From Solibacillus sp. FSL R7-0682 (GTDB taxonomy: Bacteria; Bacillota; Bacilli; Bacillales_A; Planococcaceae): a DNA stretch of 64,000 bases. The position numbers and the translations under genes are program-made. Where the stretch lies: positions 2,686,001 to 2,750,000 of the forward strand of contig NZ_JBBOUI010000001.1 of the NCBI RefSeq assembly GCF_038005985.1, read 5' to 3'. The notes beneath the pieces were generated by a model that ran no database searches, was not told where the DNA came from, and worked only from the letters and a program-made list of their open reading frames with translations. The first letter of the stretch is position 1, and each line of letters begins with the position of its first letter. This document shows, piece after piece, positions 27,381 to 36,650 of the stretch.

Positions 27381-28121
27381 CTATGAAGTGATGTATTGCT
27401 TAATAAATTGTTTTAAGTCAACCTGTAATTCAGCTTGCTCCACAATTTCTAGCAATTCACGTTTTCGCTTCATTAGTTCTTCTTGCAGTTCCGTATCAAT
27501 GGAAACAATTGCATTTTCGCCATTATGTAGCGCTTTACTTAAATAGCTTTCTTGACCTCTTAAAATGTTAGAATGCTCTTCTAATAAGCGCAAATACGTT
27601 AATGTTTTTGTCATGATTGTTTTGTAACGTGTAAATTGATAAACATCATAAAACTGTGCAATTAGCTCACACTCAATAACCGTAAGGCTTTCAATCCATT
27701 CTTGAAGTGATTGCTCCAATGGCTCATATAATTTTATTTGATGCTCACATCGTGTGACAATTCCTTTTGATAACTTTTGAATGAGCAAAATATTTTCAGT
27801 CTGCGCTAATAATTGATAATAGCGACCACTATAATAATCCCCTGATAAAACAGTCAATTGTTGAGATTTACTTGTTGCATTGTATTCTTTAATTTTTTCA
27901 TGTTCAAGAAGTGACGCATGTACAATTCCAACAGTAGTAGCGCTCATAATACGATCTTCATTTACTTGTTCCCCATTTAAAAAAGGTAACTGTATAAAAA
28001 ACAGTTGTTCCTGTTTTAAAGATGGTTCCCCTACATTTTGTAGTAATGCTCTATGACGAACATGCATGAAAATATTTGATTGTAACGCTTGAATCGATTG
28101 TATAATAGATGTTGCACTCAT
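27381..28121 (-). CDS. hepS: Heptaprenyl diphosphate synthase, component 1
   Basis: Non-catalytic, length-determining subunit of the two-component heptaprenyl diphosphate synthase. 246 aa with the family landmark QLTVLSGDYYSGRYYQLLA. It has no DDxxD motifs, as expected. GGAGTAATTTCTATG gives a clear start. 34 nt after mtrB, so it may share a transcript with folE-mtrB. Confidence 0.9.
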   Translation of the reverse strand: MSATSIIQSIQALQSNIFMHVRHRALLQNVGEPSLKQEQLFFIQLPFLNGEQVNEDRIMSATTVGIVHASLLEHEKIKEYNATSKSQQLTVLSGDYYSGRYYQLLAQTENILLIQKLSKGIVTRCEHQIKLYEPLEQSLQEWIESLTVIECELIAQFYDVYQFTRYKTIMTKTLTYLRLLEEHSNILRGQESYLSKALHNGENAIVSIDTELQEELMKRKRELLEIVEQAELQVDLKQFIKQYITS

Positions 28122-28155
28122 AGAAATTACTCCATTTCAGTGTTTTAAAAATTGA

Positions 28156-28371
28156 TTATTTTTTACTTTGAACCATACCATGTACTGAATGAATTTTAGC
28201 TTTTCCACGAATTTTCATAGCCGACGTATGTTCGGTAAATTGTGCAATCATCACTTCACCAGCATCTAATTTTTCAGAATGGTGAAATTTTGTATCAGAA
28301 CCTCTTGTTAATCCAATTACATGTACGCCATCTTCTTCAGCTTCAATGATAATATATTCTGATTGTGCCAT
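28156..28371 (-). CDS. mtrB: Tryptophan RNA-binding attenuation protein (TRAP)
   Basis: 71-residue subunit of the 11-mer ring that, with tryptophan, binds (G/U)AG repeats in trp leaders. The core [17 protein letters not shown] and [16 protein letters not shown] match B. subtilis TRAP, and the three RNA-contacting residues (Lys37, Lys56 and Arg58 in B. subtilis numbering) are all kept. A GGGAG ribosome site is present. It sits in the usual folE-mtrB order, but the trp genes normally found nearby are absent from this window. Confidence 0.95.
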   Translation of the reverse strand: MAQSEYIIIEAEEDGVHVIGLTRGSDTKFHHSEKLDAGEVMIAQFTEHTSAMKIRGKAKIHSVHGMVQSKK

Positions 28372-28428
28372 CGTAACAGTCTCCCTACCATCTTTTTTCT
28401 TTGTTCATCATACCATATTTTTTATACT

Positions 28429-28998
28429 TTAAGACATTTGTACAAATGTAATAACTTCATTTCTTTTAATGTCGTCATGTTCATAAATTCCTCGTGCTAC
28501 AGATGTAACCGTTTTTGAACCAGGCTTTTTTAAACCGCGCATTGTCATACACATATGCTCTGCTTCAATAATCACATATACCCCTTTAGGCTCAAGCATT
28601 TCCATAATTGTATCCGCAACTGTTGAAGTAATACGTTCTTGTAGTTGTGGACGTCGTGCAACAGACTCTACACAGCGGCCTAATTTACTTAAACCTGCTA
28701 CCTTACCATCTTTCGGAATATAGGCAACATGTGCTTTCCCGTAAAAAGGTACTAAATGATGCTCACACATTGAGTAAAAAGGAATATCTTTTACAAGTAC
28801 TAGCTCCTCATGGTCTTCGTGGAATACAGTACTAAAATAATCTCGTGGATCTTCATTTAAACCGCTAAACATCTCTGCATACATTTTTGAAACACGTTTT
28901 GGTGTATCGAGTAAACCTTCACGTTCAACATCTTCCCCTACGGCCTCTAAAATCATCTTTACTGCTTCTTCAATTTTTTTTAAATCGACATTTGTCAT
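28429..28998 (-). CDS. folE: GTP cyclohydrolase I
   Basis: First step of tetrahydrofolate synthesis, GTP to 7,8-dihydroneopterin triphosphate (B. subtilis mtrA). Zinc-site Cys and His in [10 protein letters not shown] and [10 protein letters not shown], plus GLSKLGR and RPQLQERIT. 189 aa, typical. TAGGAGG precedes the ATG. A 17-bp palindrome lies 260-280 nt upstream. Confidence 0.96.
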   Translation of the reverse strand: MTNVDLKKIEEAVKMILEAVGEDVEREGLLDTPKRVSKMYAEMFSGLNEDPRDYFSTVFHEDHEELVLVKDIPFYSMCEHHLVPFYGKAHVAYIPKDGKVAGLSKLGRCVESVARRPQLQERITSTVADTIMEMLEPKGVYVIIEAEHMCMTMRGLKKPGSKTVTSVARGIYEHDDIKRNEVITFVQMS

Positions 28999-29261
28999 GA
29001 AAAAACTTCCTCCTACAATACCAAAACGACATTTTATATTTTATGTATCCAATTACTAACTGTTAAATATATTTTAACAACAATAAAAATATTGATTCAC
29101 TCATATTTGTTAATTTTACATCTCTTGAATCGTAGCATATATGAAGCATAAGTTCAAAACTGTTCTACTATTTTAAGCATAGTTGTTCATAATCTATAGA
29201 AAAGCGCAAAACTGTCCTTTTATATAAGACAAGCACTGAAAACTCCACTAAATATCAAGCG

Positions 29262-29278
29262 AATTAAACCGTTTAATT
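29262..29278. repeat. 17-bp palindrome upstream of folE
   Basis: AATTAAAC, one central base, GTTTAATT: exact 8-nt arms. It overlaps the end of a TTGACT hexamer (minus strand) that could be a -35 box. Length and symmetry suit a dimeric repressor operator, but no known regulator is recognised. Confidence 0.4.
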
Positions 29279-29325
29279 TAGTCAACTTTTTTGTATATAC
29301 CATTATAGTAAAAATAAAAGTAAAA

Positions 29326-29358
29326 AGAGCAGTCCTCAGCATAACTGAAGACTGCTCT
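29326..29358 (-). terminator. Intrinsic terminator after hbs
   Basis: Arms AGAGCAGTC/GACTGCTCT with further TCAG/CTGA pairing inside, followed by TTTTTA on the minus strand. Confidence 0.9.
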
Positions 29359-29380
29359 ATGTAACACTAAGATCACTGTA

Positions 29381-29653
29381 TTATTTTACAGCGTCTTTAA
29401 GCGCTTTACCTGGCTTGAAAGCCGGTACTTTGCTAGCAGCGATTTCGATTTCTTTACCAGTTTGTGGGTTACGACCTTTACGAGCCGCACGTTCACGCAC
29501 TTCAAAGTTACCAAAACCGATTAATTGTACTTTGTCACCCTTTGCAAGAGCATCTTGAATTGTATCAAATACAGCTTCAACTGCTTTAGAAGCGTCCTTT
29601 TTAGAAAGACCTGCAGCTTCAGCAACAGAGTTTACTAATTCTGTTTTATTCAC
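29381..29653 (-). CDS. hbs: DNA-binding protein HU
   Basis: 90-residue histone-like protein that bends and compacts DNA as a dimer. Nearly identical to HBsu: [45 protein letters not shown], and [16 protein letters not shown]. Start: a GTG at 29662 overlaps the perfect ribosome site AGGAGGTGA (29659-29667). The GTG at 29653, 5-6 nt past it, gives the canonical N-terminus and size. Followed by its own terminator. Confidence 0.97.
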   Translation of the reverse strand: MNKTELVNSVAEAAGLSKKDASKAVEAVFDTIQDALAKGDKVQLIGFGNFEVRERAARKGRNPQTGKEIEIAASKVPAFKPGKALKDAVK

Positions 29654-29785
29654 ACCATTCACCTCCTCTCAAAGGGTCATGAATCTAAATCCTGTAAAAA
29701 GAGTAACACACTGAAAACCGCTACGCAACTGAATTCAACTATGTTTTCATGTTTATTTTTCTTTTTTCTTCAAAAAAACATAAAT

Positions 29786-29823
29786 TACAGGACAAATCAC
29801 CTATAAAAGTGATCTATCCTGTA
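29786..29823 (-). terminator. Intrinsic terminator after spoIVA
   Basis: Hairpin with TACAGGA/TCCTGTA and ATCAC/GTGAT stems separated by a 3-nt internal loop, then a T-rich tail on the minus strand. Confidence 0.8.
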
Positions 29824-29856
29824 CGCTCATCATCATATTTATTTAACTTTGTTTTT

Positions 29857-31335
29857 TTAAATAATAAATGTGATTAATCCTCTTTCGCCCTCATTAATCA
29901 TTCTTTCCAACATGAGTCGCATACGATTTTTTGCACTTGAAGGAACGTTACGCATTTTGTAACGAATGCTTTCAGTCATTACTTCATGTAACGGCGTCCC
30001 AAATAATTGTGTTTCCCATAAAGCTCGGCGGTCATTATCATATGCATTTTGTAAATCCTTCAATAAATGCTGACTATGGAACTCAGATCCGATTAATGGT
30101 GAAAATTCTGCGTCCATATCTATTCTAATAATGTGGTACGAAGGAGCCGTTGCCTTCATCCTTACACCATAAAAGTTATTTTGTTGAATTAATTCCGGCT
30201 CACTTGGTGAAAATTCATCCATTGCCGGCAATGTTACACCATAACCATCTTCTTTTGCCTGTTGAATTGCTTCTCGGAATCTACTTTGTGCAGCCTTTGC
30301 TTCAGCAGCTTCCTTTATGAATAGTAACCAATCTTTTTTAGAATCAACTGGCTTTTCCAACCATTGTCTACACACATTTTTATACGTATCACCATCGACA
30401 GATACACGCAATGTTGCAATTCCCTGACCAGCGTCAATACTTTCTACATGACACTTCTCTACAAAATCGATATCTTGTAAAATCAAACTTGCCGTTTCAA
30501 CATCACGAAGTTTCATCTGACCATCTTCAAGTTGGTTAACAGCAAATGCTAACGTTTCATTTAACTCATGTCGATCATCTAGTACGTCTAACCAATCTGG
30601 TTTTTCAACTACGATTTGATTGACATTAAATTCATATAAAGCTTCCTGTAAAATTGCTGCAACGTCCATCGGTTGCAATTTATCAATCGACGTTGCGATA
30701 ACAGGAACTTCATATTGCTCCACTAAAGATTGACGAAGCAATAATGTATCATGGGCATTTGGTGTCGTGCTATTTAGTACGATAACAAATGGCTTTCCAA
30801 TTTCCGTTAACTGTTCGATAATTTGTTGCTCAGCCTTTTGCGCAGCTGATCGATTAATGCCGTTGACTGTACCATCCGTCGTTACAAGAACACCTATATT
30901 AGCATGATCTCGAATAACTTTGTCGGTTCCAATTTTTGCTGCCTCTTGAAACGCTATTGGCTCATTATGCCATGGTGTATGCACATATTTTGGACCAGAC
31001 TCATCTTCATACCCTTTTGCACCATCAATAACATACCCTACACAGTCTACAAGCCTAACTCGAAATGGAATTGAGTTTTCACCGATTTCGATTGTCGTTC
31101 CTTGTGCGGGCACGAATTTCGGCTCTGAGGTCATAATAACGGGTCCAGGTGAACTTTGGGGTAACTCGTCCATTGCGCGCATACGGTCTTCTGCATTTGA
31201 AATATTCGGTAAAATAACACCTTCCATAACCTTTTTGACAAATGTCGACTTCCCTACTCGAACGGGTCCTACAACGCCAATATAAATATCGCCATTTGTA
31301 CGTTCGGCTAGTTGTTGAAAAATTTGTTCGCTAAT
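29857..31335 (-). CDS. spoIVA: Spore coat morphogenetic ATPase SpoIVA (ATT start)
   Basis: Polymerising ATPase that forms the basement layer of the spore coat on the forespore surface. The first in-frame ATG (31227) lies after the Walker A loop, so it cannot be the start. Reading upstream gives a conserved N-terminus with AERTNGDIYIGVVG and Walker A GPVRVGKST (residues 23-31, Lys29), matching B. subtilis Lys30. The only plausible start is ATT at 31335, 7 nt past AAAGGAGG (31343-31350). An in-frame TAG lies 30 nt upstream, with no ATG, GTG or TTG between. Total 492 residues, the usual length. A sigma-E-like promoter precedes it. Confidence 0.93.
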   Translation of the reverse strand: MSEQIFQQLAERTNGDIYIGVVGPVRVGKSTFVKKVMEGVILPNISNAEDRMRAMDELPQSSPGPVIMTSEPKFVPAQGTTIEIGENSIPFRVRLVDCVGYVIDGAKGYEDESGPKYVHTPWHNEPIAFQEAAKIGTDKVIRDHANIGVLVTTDGTVNGINRSAAQKAEQQIIEQLTEIGKPFVIVLNSTTPNAHDTLLLRQSLVEQYEVPVIATSIDKLQPMDVAAILQEALYEFNVNQIVVEKPDWLDVLDDRHELNETLAFAVNQLEDGQMKLRDVETASLILQDIDFVEKCHVESIDAGQGIATLRVSVDGDTYKNVCRQWLEKPVDSKKDWLLFIKEAAEAKAAQSRFREAIQQAKEDGYGVTLPAMDEFSPSEPELIQQNNFYGVRMKATAPSYHIIRIDMDAEFSPLIGSEFHSQHLLKDLQNAYDNDRRALWETQLFGTPLHEVMTESIRYKMRNVPSSAKNRMRLMLERMINEGERGLITFII

Positions 31336-31342
31336 CGCAGTT

Positions 31343-31350
31343 CCTCCTTT
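31343..31350 (-). promoter_or_regulatory. Ribosome binding site that sets the ATT start of spoIVA
   Basis: AAAGGAGG on the minus strand, near-perfect complement to the 16S tail, with 7 nt to the ATT at 31335. No other initiation codon is at a usable distance in this frame. Confidence 0.85.
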
Positions 31351-31409
31351 AAAAGCATATAACTACGCGAATTTCCCCATTAGGAATACTTCATTGCACT
31401 GTCAAAACC

Positions 31410-31438
31410 ACTATATGTATCGACTTATCCAAATATGA
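31410..31438 (-). promoter_or_regulatory. Sigma-E-like promoter for spoIVA
   Basis: Minus strand TCATATT, then 14 nt, then CATATAGT (7/8 to CATACAnT). Spacing ATA-N16-CATA suits mother-cell sigma-E. The -35 overlaps the T tract of the yphF terminator. B. subtilis spoIVA is sigma-E-dependent. Confidence 0.65.
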
Positions 31439-31443
31439 AAAAA

Positions 31444-31465
31444 CTCGCACAGCAAGTTGTGCGAG
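31444..31465 (-). terminator. Intrinsic terminator after yphF
   Basis: Perfect 8-bp stem CTCGCACA/TGTGCGAG, 6-nt loop, TTTTTT on the minus strand. Confidence 0.92.
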
Positions 31466-31477
31466 AATGACAAATTT

Positions 31478-32197
31478 TTATTTTTTATTTATTGGATCGT
31501 AGACAATGACTGGCTCATTATTTTCATCTACTGTGTAAGGTAATGAATAGGATGGGACAACAGGGAAGGCATCCACTAAAATTTCTCGGATATCATCGCC
31601 CGGTGTTGCTTTAATCTCATTTTCTTTCATATAGGTATATAAATCAATTGAATAGTCTACATACAAATCCCCCTCAGAGGAGACTACAATTGGAAGCTGA
31701 TTATTTGAATAGGGACTTTGAATTGTCACTTCTTTATCATAACCAATATTTTTAAAATTAACTGTATATACATGTTCTACTACTTTATCCTTAAACTGTG
31801 GATATTTTGTAGACGCGAATCGGATATTAACCTCACGCATACGTTCTGGCACCCGCAAATCTACTAGTTTTACAGTTGGATTTTCCTCTGCATCCCAAAT
31901 CATATATTGGAATATGCCGCCCTTTTCATAGGAGTTTGCTGGTGGTGCACCGATATATTTTGGGACAAGTCTATCAAAATCAATTAAATATTTAATAAAA
32001 ATATCTGTATCCTGATCTCTATTTTTAATTGGTAATACACCTGTATCTTTTTGGTATTCTTCTACAGCACGTTGGACACCCGCAAGCATGTCCAAATCAG
32101 GCCGTAAGCTGGATTGATCAAAATTTGTTGTTGATCCACAACCCGCAAGGATGATTACACTCATCGATAAGAATATAAACAATTTAGACCATTTCAT
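31478..32197 (-). CDS. yphF: YphF-like lipoprotein
   Basis: 239-residue predicted lipoprotein: signal peptide with lipobox LAGC (Cys about residue 20), then an extracytoplasmic domain without recognised catalytic motif. Position next to spoIVA and size match B. subtilis YphF. The function is unknown. Clear GGGGGAATTGATATG start. 16 nt after the DUF2768 gene, so these two are co-transcribed. Confidence 0.75.
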   Translation of the reverse strand: MKWSKLFIFLSMSVIILAGCGSTTNFDQSSLRPDLDMLAGVQRAVEEYQKDTGVLPIKNRDQDTDIFIKYLIDFDRLVPKYIGAPPANSYEKGGIFQYMIWDAEENPTVKLVDLRVPERMREVNIRFASTKYPQFKDKVVEHVYTVNFKNIGYDKEVTIQSPYSNNQLPIVVSSEGDLYVDYSIDLYTYMKENEIKATPGDDIREILVDAFPVVPSYSLPYTVDENNEPVIVYDPINKK

Positions 32198-32213
32198 ATC
32201 AATTCCCCCATTA

Positions 32214-32483
32214 CTAGTTTGGCCACGTAAAGACTACGAGTACCATTAATACGGTTCCTACTAAAAACATTCCAAAAGCAATTAAACGAAGAAGGAATGA
32301 TAAAAATGCGTTATGTATCCATTTACGGACAGCCGATATAAGTAAAATTGAAATAAGTAATAAGCCAATCGAATAAAAGGAAACCCACATTACATCAAGT
32401 GCGTGCATACTTGCTAAAGGACCACGAGCAGACGCTAATACATAATGAGATGTGAGATTAATAGATTGCAGTAGATGATGCAA
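32214..32483 (-). CDS. DUF2768 family small membrane protein
   Basis: 89 residues with two transmembrane segments (WVSFYSIGLLLISILLIS and a C-terminal LIAFGMFLVGTVLMVLVV), resembling the DUF2768 family, to which B. subtilis YphE belongs. The start codon is TTG with AAAGGCGG 8 nt upstream. An internal ATG near residue 26 (MHALDVMW) would give the more usual short form but has no ribosome site. Function unknown. Confidence 0.7.
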   Translation of the reverse strand: MHHLLQSINLTSHYVLASARGPLASMHALDVMWVSFYSIGLLLISILLISAVRKWIHNAFLSFLLRLIAFGMFLVGTVLMVLVVFTWPN

Positions 32484-32646
32484 AGTTAAAACCGCCTTTC
32501 ATAAAATTTTACAACTATTCCGCTAATTATTATAGCTGTTTCAAAACAAAAAGAATAGGAGGCATGCATGCATACCTCCTTAATTGTGACAATTTATTAA
32601 ATTTTTTACTTTAATTTTTATTAATTAAACAGTCGAACTTGCAAAT

Positions 32647-33663
32647 TTACTCGCCTAGTTCATCAATTTCGCGTTTTTTCATACGCAACATTAATTGATC
32701 TACTGCATCTTTTGTGTCTTTTTCATTAAATAAAACCTCATATAAGGCCGAAGTAAGTGGCATTGCTACATCATATTTTTGGGATAATTGGTGTGCAGCC
32801 TTTGTTGTACGAACACCTTCTACTACCATGCCCATTTCCTCAAGAACTTGATTAAGCTTCATACCTTTGCCAAGCATATTACCGGCGCGCCAGTTACGGG
32901 AATGGACGCTTGTACAAGTCACAATTAAATCACCCATTCCTGAGAGACCTGCAAAAGTAAACGGATTCCCTCCCATTTTCACACCTAGCCGTGTAATTTC
33001 CGCTAAACCACGTGTAATTAAAGCAGCCTTTGCATTGTCCCCGTAATTTAAACCATCTGTAATTCCTGCTGCTAAGGCAATGACATTTTTTAATGCTCCG
33101 CCAATTTCAACACCAATTACATCATCACTTGTATAAATGCGGAAATATTGGTTCATAAATAAATCCTGTACTTTTTCAGCTGCTTTTAGATTCTCACATG
33201 CTGCCGTTACTGTAGTAGGATGCTGTAGAACTACTTCTTCAGCATGGGATGGACCAGATAATACAACAATGTCACTTACTACATCATCACTCAAGCTTTC
33301 GTTCATTAGCTCAGAAATACGTAACAATGAATCTGGTTCAATGCCTTTAGAAACATGGACAAACAATACTTTTTCAGTTAGAAACTGCGATAGGTTTGCA
33401 CATACTTCTCGAATTCCTTTTGTAGGTACAGCCATTACTATCGTCGTAGCATGCTTTGCGGCTTCTTCCAACTGATGTGTTGCCTTTAAATTATTTGGTA
33501 ACTCCGTATTCGGTAAATATTTTTTGTTTGTATGTTGATGATTAATCTCGTTTGCCTGGTCTTCTCTATGTGACCAAATTAGTGTGTCATGACCATTTTC
33601 AGCTAACACGACAGCTAATGCCGTCCCCCAAGAGCCAGCTCCTAATACAACTACTTTTTCCAT
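32647..33663 (-). CDS. gpsA: Glycerol-3-phosphate dehydrogenase [NAD(P)+]
   Basis: Reduces dihydroxyacetone phosphate to sn-glycerol-3-phosphate for phospholipid synthesis. N-terminal loop [26 protein letters not shown], and catalytic lysine in [18 protein letters not shown] precedes the ATG at 33663. The frame continuing to 33684 is unsupported. About 110 nt after der, with a terminator in between. Confidence 0.96.
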   Translation of the reverse strand: MEKVVVLGAGSWGTALAVVLAENGHDTLIWSHREDQANEINHQHTNKKYLPNTELPNNLKATHQLEEAAKHATTIVMAVPTKGIREVCANLSQFLTEKVLFVHVSKGIEPDSLLRISELMNESLSDDVVSDIVVLSGPSHAEEVVLQHPTTVTAACENLKAAEKVQDLFMNQYFRIYTSDDVIGVEIGGALKNVIALAAGITDGLNYGDNAKAALITRGLAEITRLGVKMGGNPFTFAGLSGMGDLIVTCTSVHSRNWRAGNMLGKGMKLNQVLEEMGMVVEGVRTTKAAHQLSQKYDVAMPLTSALYEVLFNEKDTKDAVDQLMLRMKKREIDELGE

Positions 33664-33739
33664 AAAAATTACCCCCAACTTCACTCAAATTCCAATTACG
33701 TTATTCGACTTGAGCTAATTTCTCCCTAGTGAACAAAAA

Positions 33740-33765
33740 CGCTAGTTCATTTTCATAAACTAGCG
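33740..33765 (-). terminator. Intrinsic terminator after der
   Basis: Perfect 8-bp stem CGCTAGTT/AACTAGCG, 10-nt loop, TTTTTG on the minus strand. Confidence 0.88.
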
Positions 33766-33776
33766 CATTTTTATAA

Positions 33777-35087
33777 TTAGTCACGAGCACGTGTAATTAA
33801 TCGAATTGGTGTCCCTTCGAAATCAAATGTTTCACGAATACGGTTTTCTAAGAAACGCTCGTACGAGAAGTGCATTAACTCTGGTTCATTTACGAATACG
33901 ACAAATGTTGGCGGTTTAATTGCCACCTGTGTTGCGTAATAAATACGTAGACGACGACCTTTATCTGTCGGTGCTGGATTACGTGCTATTGAATCTTCAA
34001 TTACTTCATTTAAAATAGAAGATTGGATACGCATTGCATGGTTTTCACTTACGCGTTTAATAATCGGTAGAATGTTATGCACACGTTGTTTCGTTTTTGC
34101 CGAAACGAAAATGATTGGTGCATAATCTAAAAATAAGAAATGTTCACGAATTTGCTCGGTATAGAAGTTCATCGTTTTTTCGTCTTTTTCAATTGCATCC
34201 CATTTATTTACGACGATTATAACTGCTTTCCCCGCTTCATGGGCATAGCCTGCAATTTTTTTATCTTGTTCTTGAATGCCTTCATCCGCATTTAGAACGA
34301 CTAAAACAACGTCAGAACGTTCAATTGCACGTAATGCACGTAAAACCGAATATTTTTCAGTCGATTCGTATACTTTCCCTTTTTTACGCATACCTGCTGT
34401 ATCAATAATGACATAATCTTGATCATCATATGTGTAAGGTGAGTCAATGGCATCACGAGTTGTCCCTTGAATATCACTTACAATAACTCGATCATGTCCT
34501 AAAAATGCATTAACTAAAGAAGATTTACCTACGTTCGGGCGTCCAATTAATGAAAACTTAATTGTATCTTCATCGTACTGCTCTTCATCAGGTTGTGGGA
34601 AGTGTTTTGCACACTCATCAAGCAAGTCACCTAGTCCTAATCCGTGGGAACCAGAGATCGGCCAAGGCTCACCAAAACCTAACGAATAGAAATCATAAAT
34701 CATATGGCGCATATCTGGGTTATCAATTTTGTTAACCCCTAATACGACCGGTTTCTTCGTTCTATATAAAATTTTCGCTACTTGTTCGTCAGCAGCTGTA
34801 ACACCTTCACGACCATTTGTCATAAAAATAATAACGTCCGCTTCATCAATCGCGATTTCTGCTTGTTGGCGAATTTGCTCTAAAAATGGCTCGTCACCAA
34901 TGTCAATACCGCCTGTATCAATAATATTAAATTCATGTGCTAGCCAATCAGCCGAACTATAAATACGGTCACGTGTTACACCTGGAATATCTTCCACTAT
35001 TGAAACACGCTCACCAACGATTCGATTAAAGATCGTTGATTTACCTACGTTCGGACGTCCTACGATGGCGATTACTGGTTTTGTCAT
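33777..35087 (-). CDS. der: Ribosome assembly GTPase Der (EngA)
   Basis: Essential GTPase with two tandem G domains and a C-terminal KH-like domain that assists 50S assembly. Both P-loops read GRPNVGKS (about residues 9-16 and 182-189), with DTGG and DTAGMRKKG switch motifs, and NKID/NKWD. 436 aa is full length. AAGGATG precedes the ATG. Confidence 0.97.
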   Translation of the reverse strand: MTKPVIAIVGRPNVGKSTIFNRIVGERVSIVEDIPGVTRDRIYSSADWLAHEFNIIDTGGIDIGDEPFLEQIRQQAEIAIDEADVIIFMTNGREGVTAADEQVAKILYRTKKPVVLGVNKIDNPDMRHMIYDFYSLGFGEPWPISGSHGLGLGDLLDECAKHFPQPDEEQYDEDTIKFSLIGRPNVGKSSLVNAFLGHDRVIVSDIQGTTRDAIDSPYTYDDQDYVIIDTAGMRKKGKVYESTEKYSVLRALRAIERSDVVLVVLNADEGIQEQDKKIAGYAHEAGKAVIIVVNKWDAIEKDEKTMNFYTEQIREHFLFLDYAPIIFVSAKTKQRVHNILPIIKRVSENHAMRIQSSILNEVIEDSIARNPAPTDKGRRLRIYYATQVAIKPPTFVVFVNEPELMHFSYERFLENRIRETFDFEGTPIRLITRARD

Positions 35088-35390
35088 CTGTACTTCATCC
35101 TTCCAAACTCTATCTCATTGTATTATACACGAATTTGTCTATTATATCATTTTTTCACAACATTCAAAATGCATCGTCCACTTATGTAAATGTATTCATC
35201 CATAACATTAAACGGGAAAATAAAAAGTTGTTAGCTTGAGGGTACTCAAACTAACAACTTTATGACAAACATAATTTAAAACGGGTATATAAAACTCATT
35301 TCTCATGCTTGTCCTATTCACTTTGCAATAGCTGACTATTTCAGCGTAGTAAAAGGCATATGAAAAGGTTAAATTTCTATTCGAAAACAA
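35088..35390. other. Intergenic region der-rpsA
   Basis: 303 nt. It holds the rpsA terminator (35224-35261) and the der promoter region, with two TATAAT matches on the minus strand (35122-35127, 35141-35146) but no clean -35. Nothing was recognised between the terminator and the rpsA stop. Confidence 0.6.
35224..35261 (-). terminator. Intrinsic terminator after the S1-repeat gene
   Basis: 11-bp AAAGTTGTTAG/CTAACAACTTT stem extended by TTGA/TCAA, with a T tract on the minus strand. It lies 130 nt past the stop, so the 3' untranslated region is long. Confidence 0.8.
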
Positions 35391-36536
35391 TTATTCTTTC
35401 GTAAATTCCTTTAATTTGTCACCAATTACATCGCTAAATGAGAACCCTGTATTTTCTTCAGGTAGTTCATATTCGAAGTTTTCTTCGTCTTCTTGCGCTT
35501 CTTGTAATGCTTTAATGCTTAAAGCGAGACGTTTTTCAGCTTCATTCACTTCTAATATTTTCACTTCTACTTCTTGGCCTTCTTTTAATACCTCATGTGG
35601 TGTATTAATATGTTTGTGTGCAATTTGAGAAATATGCACAAGCCCCTCTACACCCGGAAATACTTCAACAAAAGCACCAAAAGTTACAAGACGCTTCACA
35701 ACACCTGGTAATACTGTACCTTTAGAAGCTTTTTCCTCAATATTTGACCAAGGTCCAGGTAAGGTATCTTTAATAGATAAAGATACACGCTCATTTTGTG
35801 GATCTACAGATAAAACTTTTACTTTTACTGTTTGTCCTTCTTGTAGAACAGTTGAAACATCATCTACATGCTCATGTGCTACTTGCGAAATATGGACTAG
35901 ACCATCAATTCCACCAAGGTCGATGAAAGCACCAAAGTTTGCTAAACGCTGTACTTTACCTTCTAAAACGTCGCCTTCTTGGATTGTTTGAATAACTTTT
36001 TGCTTTTTAGACGCTTTTTCTTCTTCTAAAACTGCACGGTGAGACAAAATAAGGCGTCCTTTATCTTTATCTAATTCTGTAATTTTAAAGCTTAATACTT
36101 TTCCTTTATAGTCATCGAATTTTTCTACAAAATAATCTTCAACTAGTGAAGCTGGAACGAAGCCACGTACTCCTAGATCAACTACAAGTCCGCCCTTCAC
36201 TACATCTTTTACCTCTGCTTCGAATACTTCGCCTGATGCAAATTTTGCTTCTAATTTATCCCAAGCATGTAGTGCATCTACTTTACGTTTAGATAAAACA
36301 AAATTTTCTTCTTCTACTTTTGTAATCATTAGCTCTAGTTGATCTCCTACAGATACAACATCAGAAGCTTTTTCAATGTGTAAGCTTGAAAGTTCGCTAA
36401 TCGGTATAATTCCATCAAAAGGTGCTCCCTCGATTGAAACTGTTACTGACTTTTCTTCTACTTGCTCAGCAACACCTTTCACAATATCTCCTTCTTGAAA
36501 TTGTTGGTTTGACCCTAAATTCATTTCCTCAGACAT
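35391..36536 (-). CDS. rpsA: S1-domain RNA-binding protein (YpfD/RpsA homologue)
   Basis: 381 residues with four S1 (OB-fold) domains, at roughly 15-85, 100-165, 185-255 and 270-340. The third and fourth carry the most regular copies ([24 protein letters not shown], cut here to its core [12 protein letters not shown]). Firmicute forms have fewer S1 domains than the six of E. coli S1 and may not be a stable ribosomal subunit. A role in mRNA binding is inferred. GGAGGG precedes the ATG. It lies beside cmk, as in many bacteria. Confidence 0.92.
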   Translation of the reverse strand: MSEEMNLGSNQQFQEGDIVKGVAEQVEEKSVTVSIEGAPFDGIIPISELSSLHIEKASDVVSVGDQLELMITKVEEENFVLSKRKVDALHAWDKLEAKFASGEVFEAEVKDVVKGGLVVDLGVRGFVPASLVEDYFVEKFDDYKGKVLSFKITELDKDKGRLILSHRAVLEEEKASKKQKVIQTIQEGDVLEGKVQRLANFGAFIDLGGIDGLVHISQVAHEHVDDVSTVLQEGQTVKVKVLSVDPQNERVSLSIKDTLPGPWSNIEEKASKGTVLPGVVKRLVTFGAFVEVFPGVEGLVHISQIAHKHINTPHEVLKEGQEVEVKILEVNEAEKRLALSIKALQEAQEDEENFEYELPEENTGFSFSDVIGDKLKEFTKE

Positions 36537-36650
36537 ATGTAACCCTCCTTCGCATATTCCACTTTTTATTTTATTCGAAAAGTTCTACAAAGACAAAAAA
36601 TATCCCTTTTATTTCAGAAATTTCATATTACGCATACAATAACCATCGAT

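Larger units (their letters stand above)
28999..29380. other. Intergenic region folE-hbs
   Basis: 382 nt, A/T-rich. It holds the hbs terminator (29326-29358), a 17-bp palindrome (29262-29278) and the 5' region of folE. No convincing reading frame was seen. Confidence 0.65.

Noticed and set aside
29061-29079. TGTTA...TAACA palindrome upstream of folE as a GlnR box
   Set aside because: The spacing is 9 nt, not the 7 nt required by GlnR/TnrA sites.
29857-31227. Annotating spoIVA from its first ATG
   Set aside because: This would remove the Walker A loop and 36 conserved residues. The ribosome site points to the upstream ATT.
35208-35390. 60-codon minus-strand frame after the S1-repeat gene
   Set aside because: No ribosome site, runs through the terminator at 35224-35261, and has no recognisable domain.
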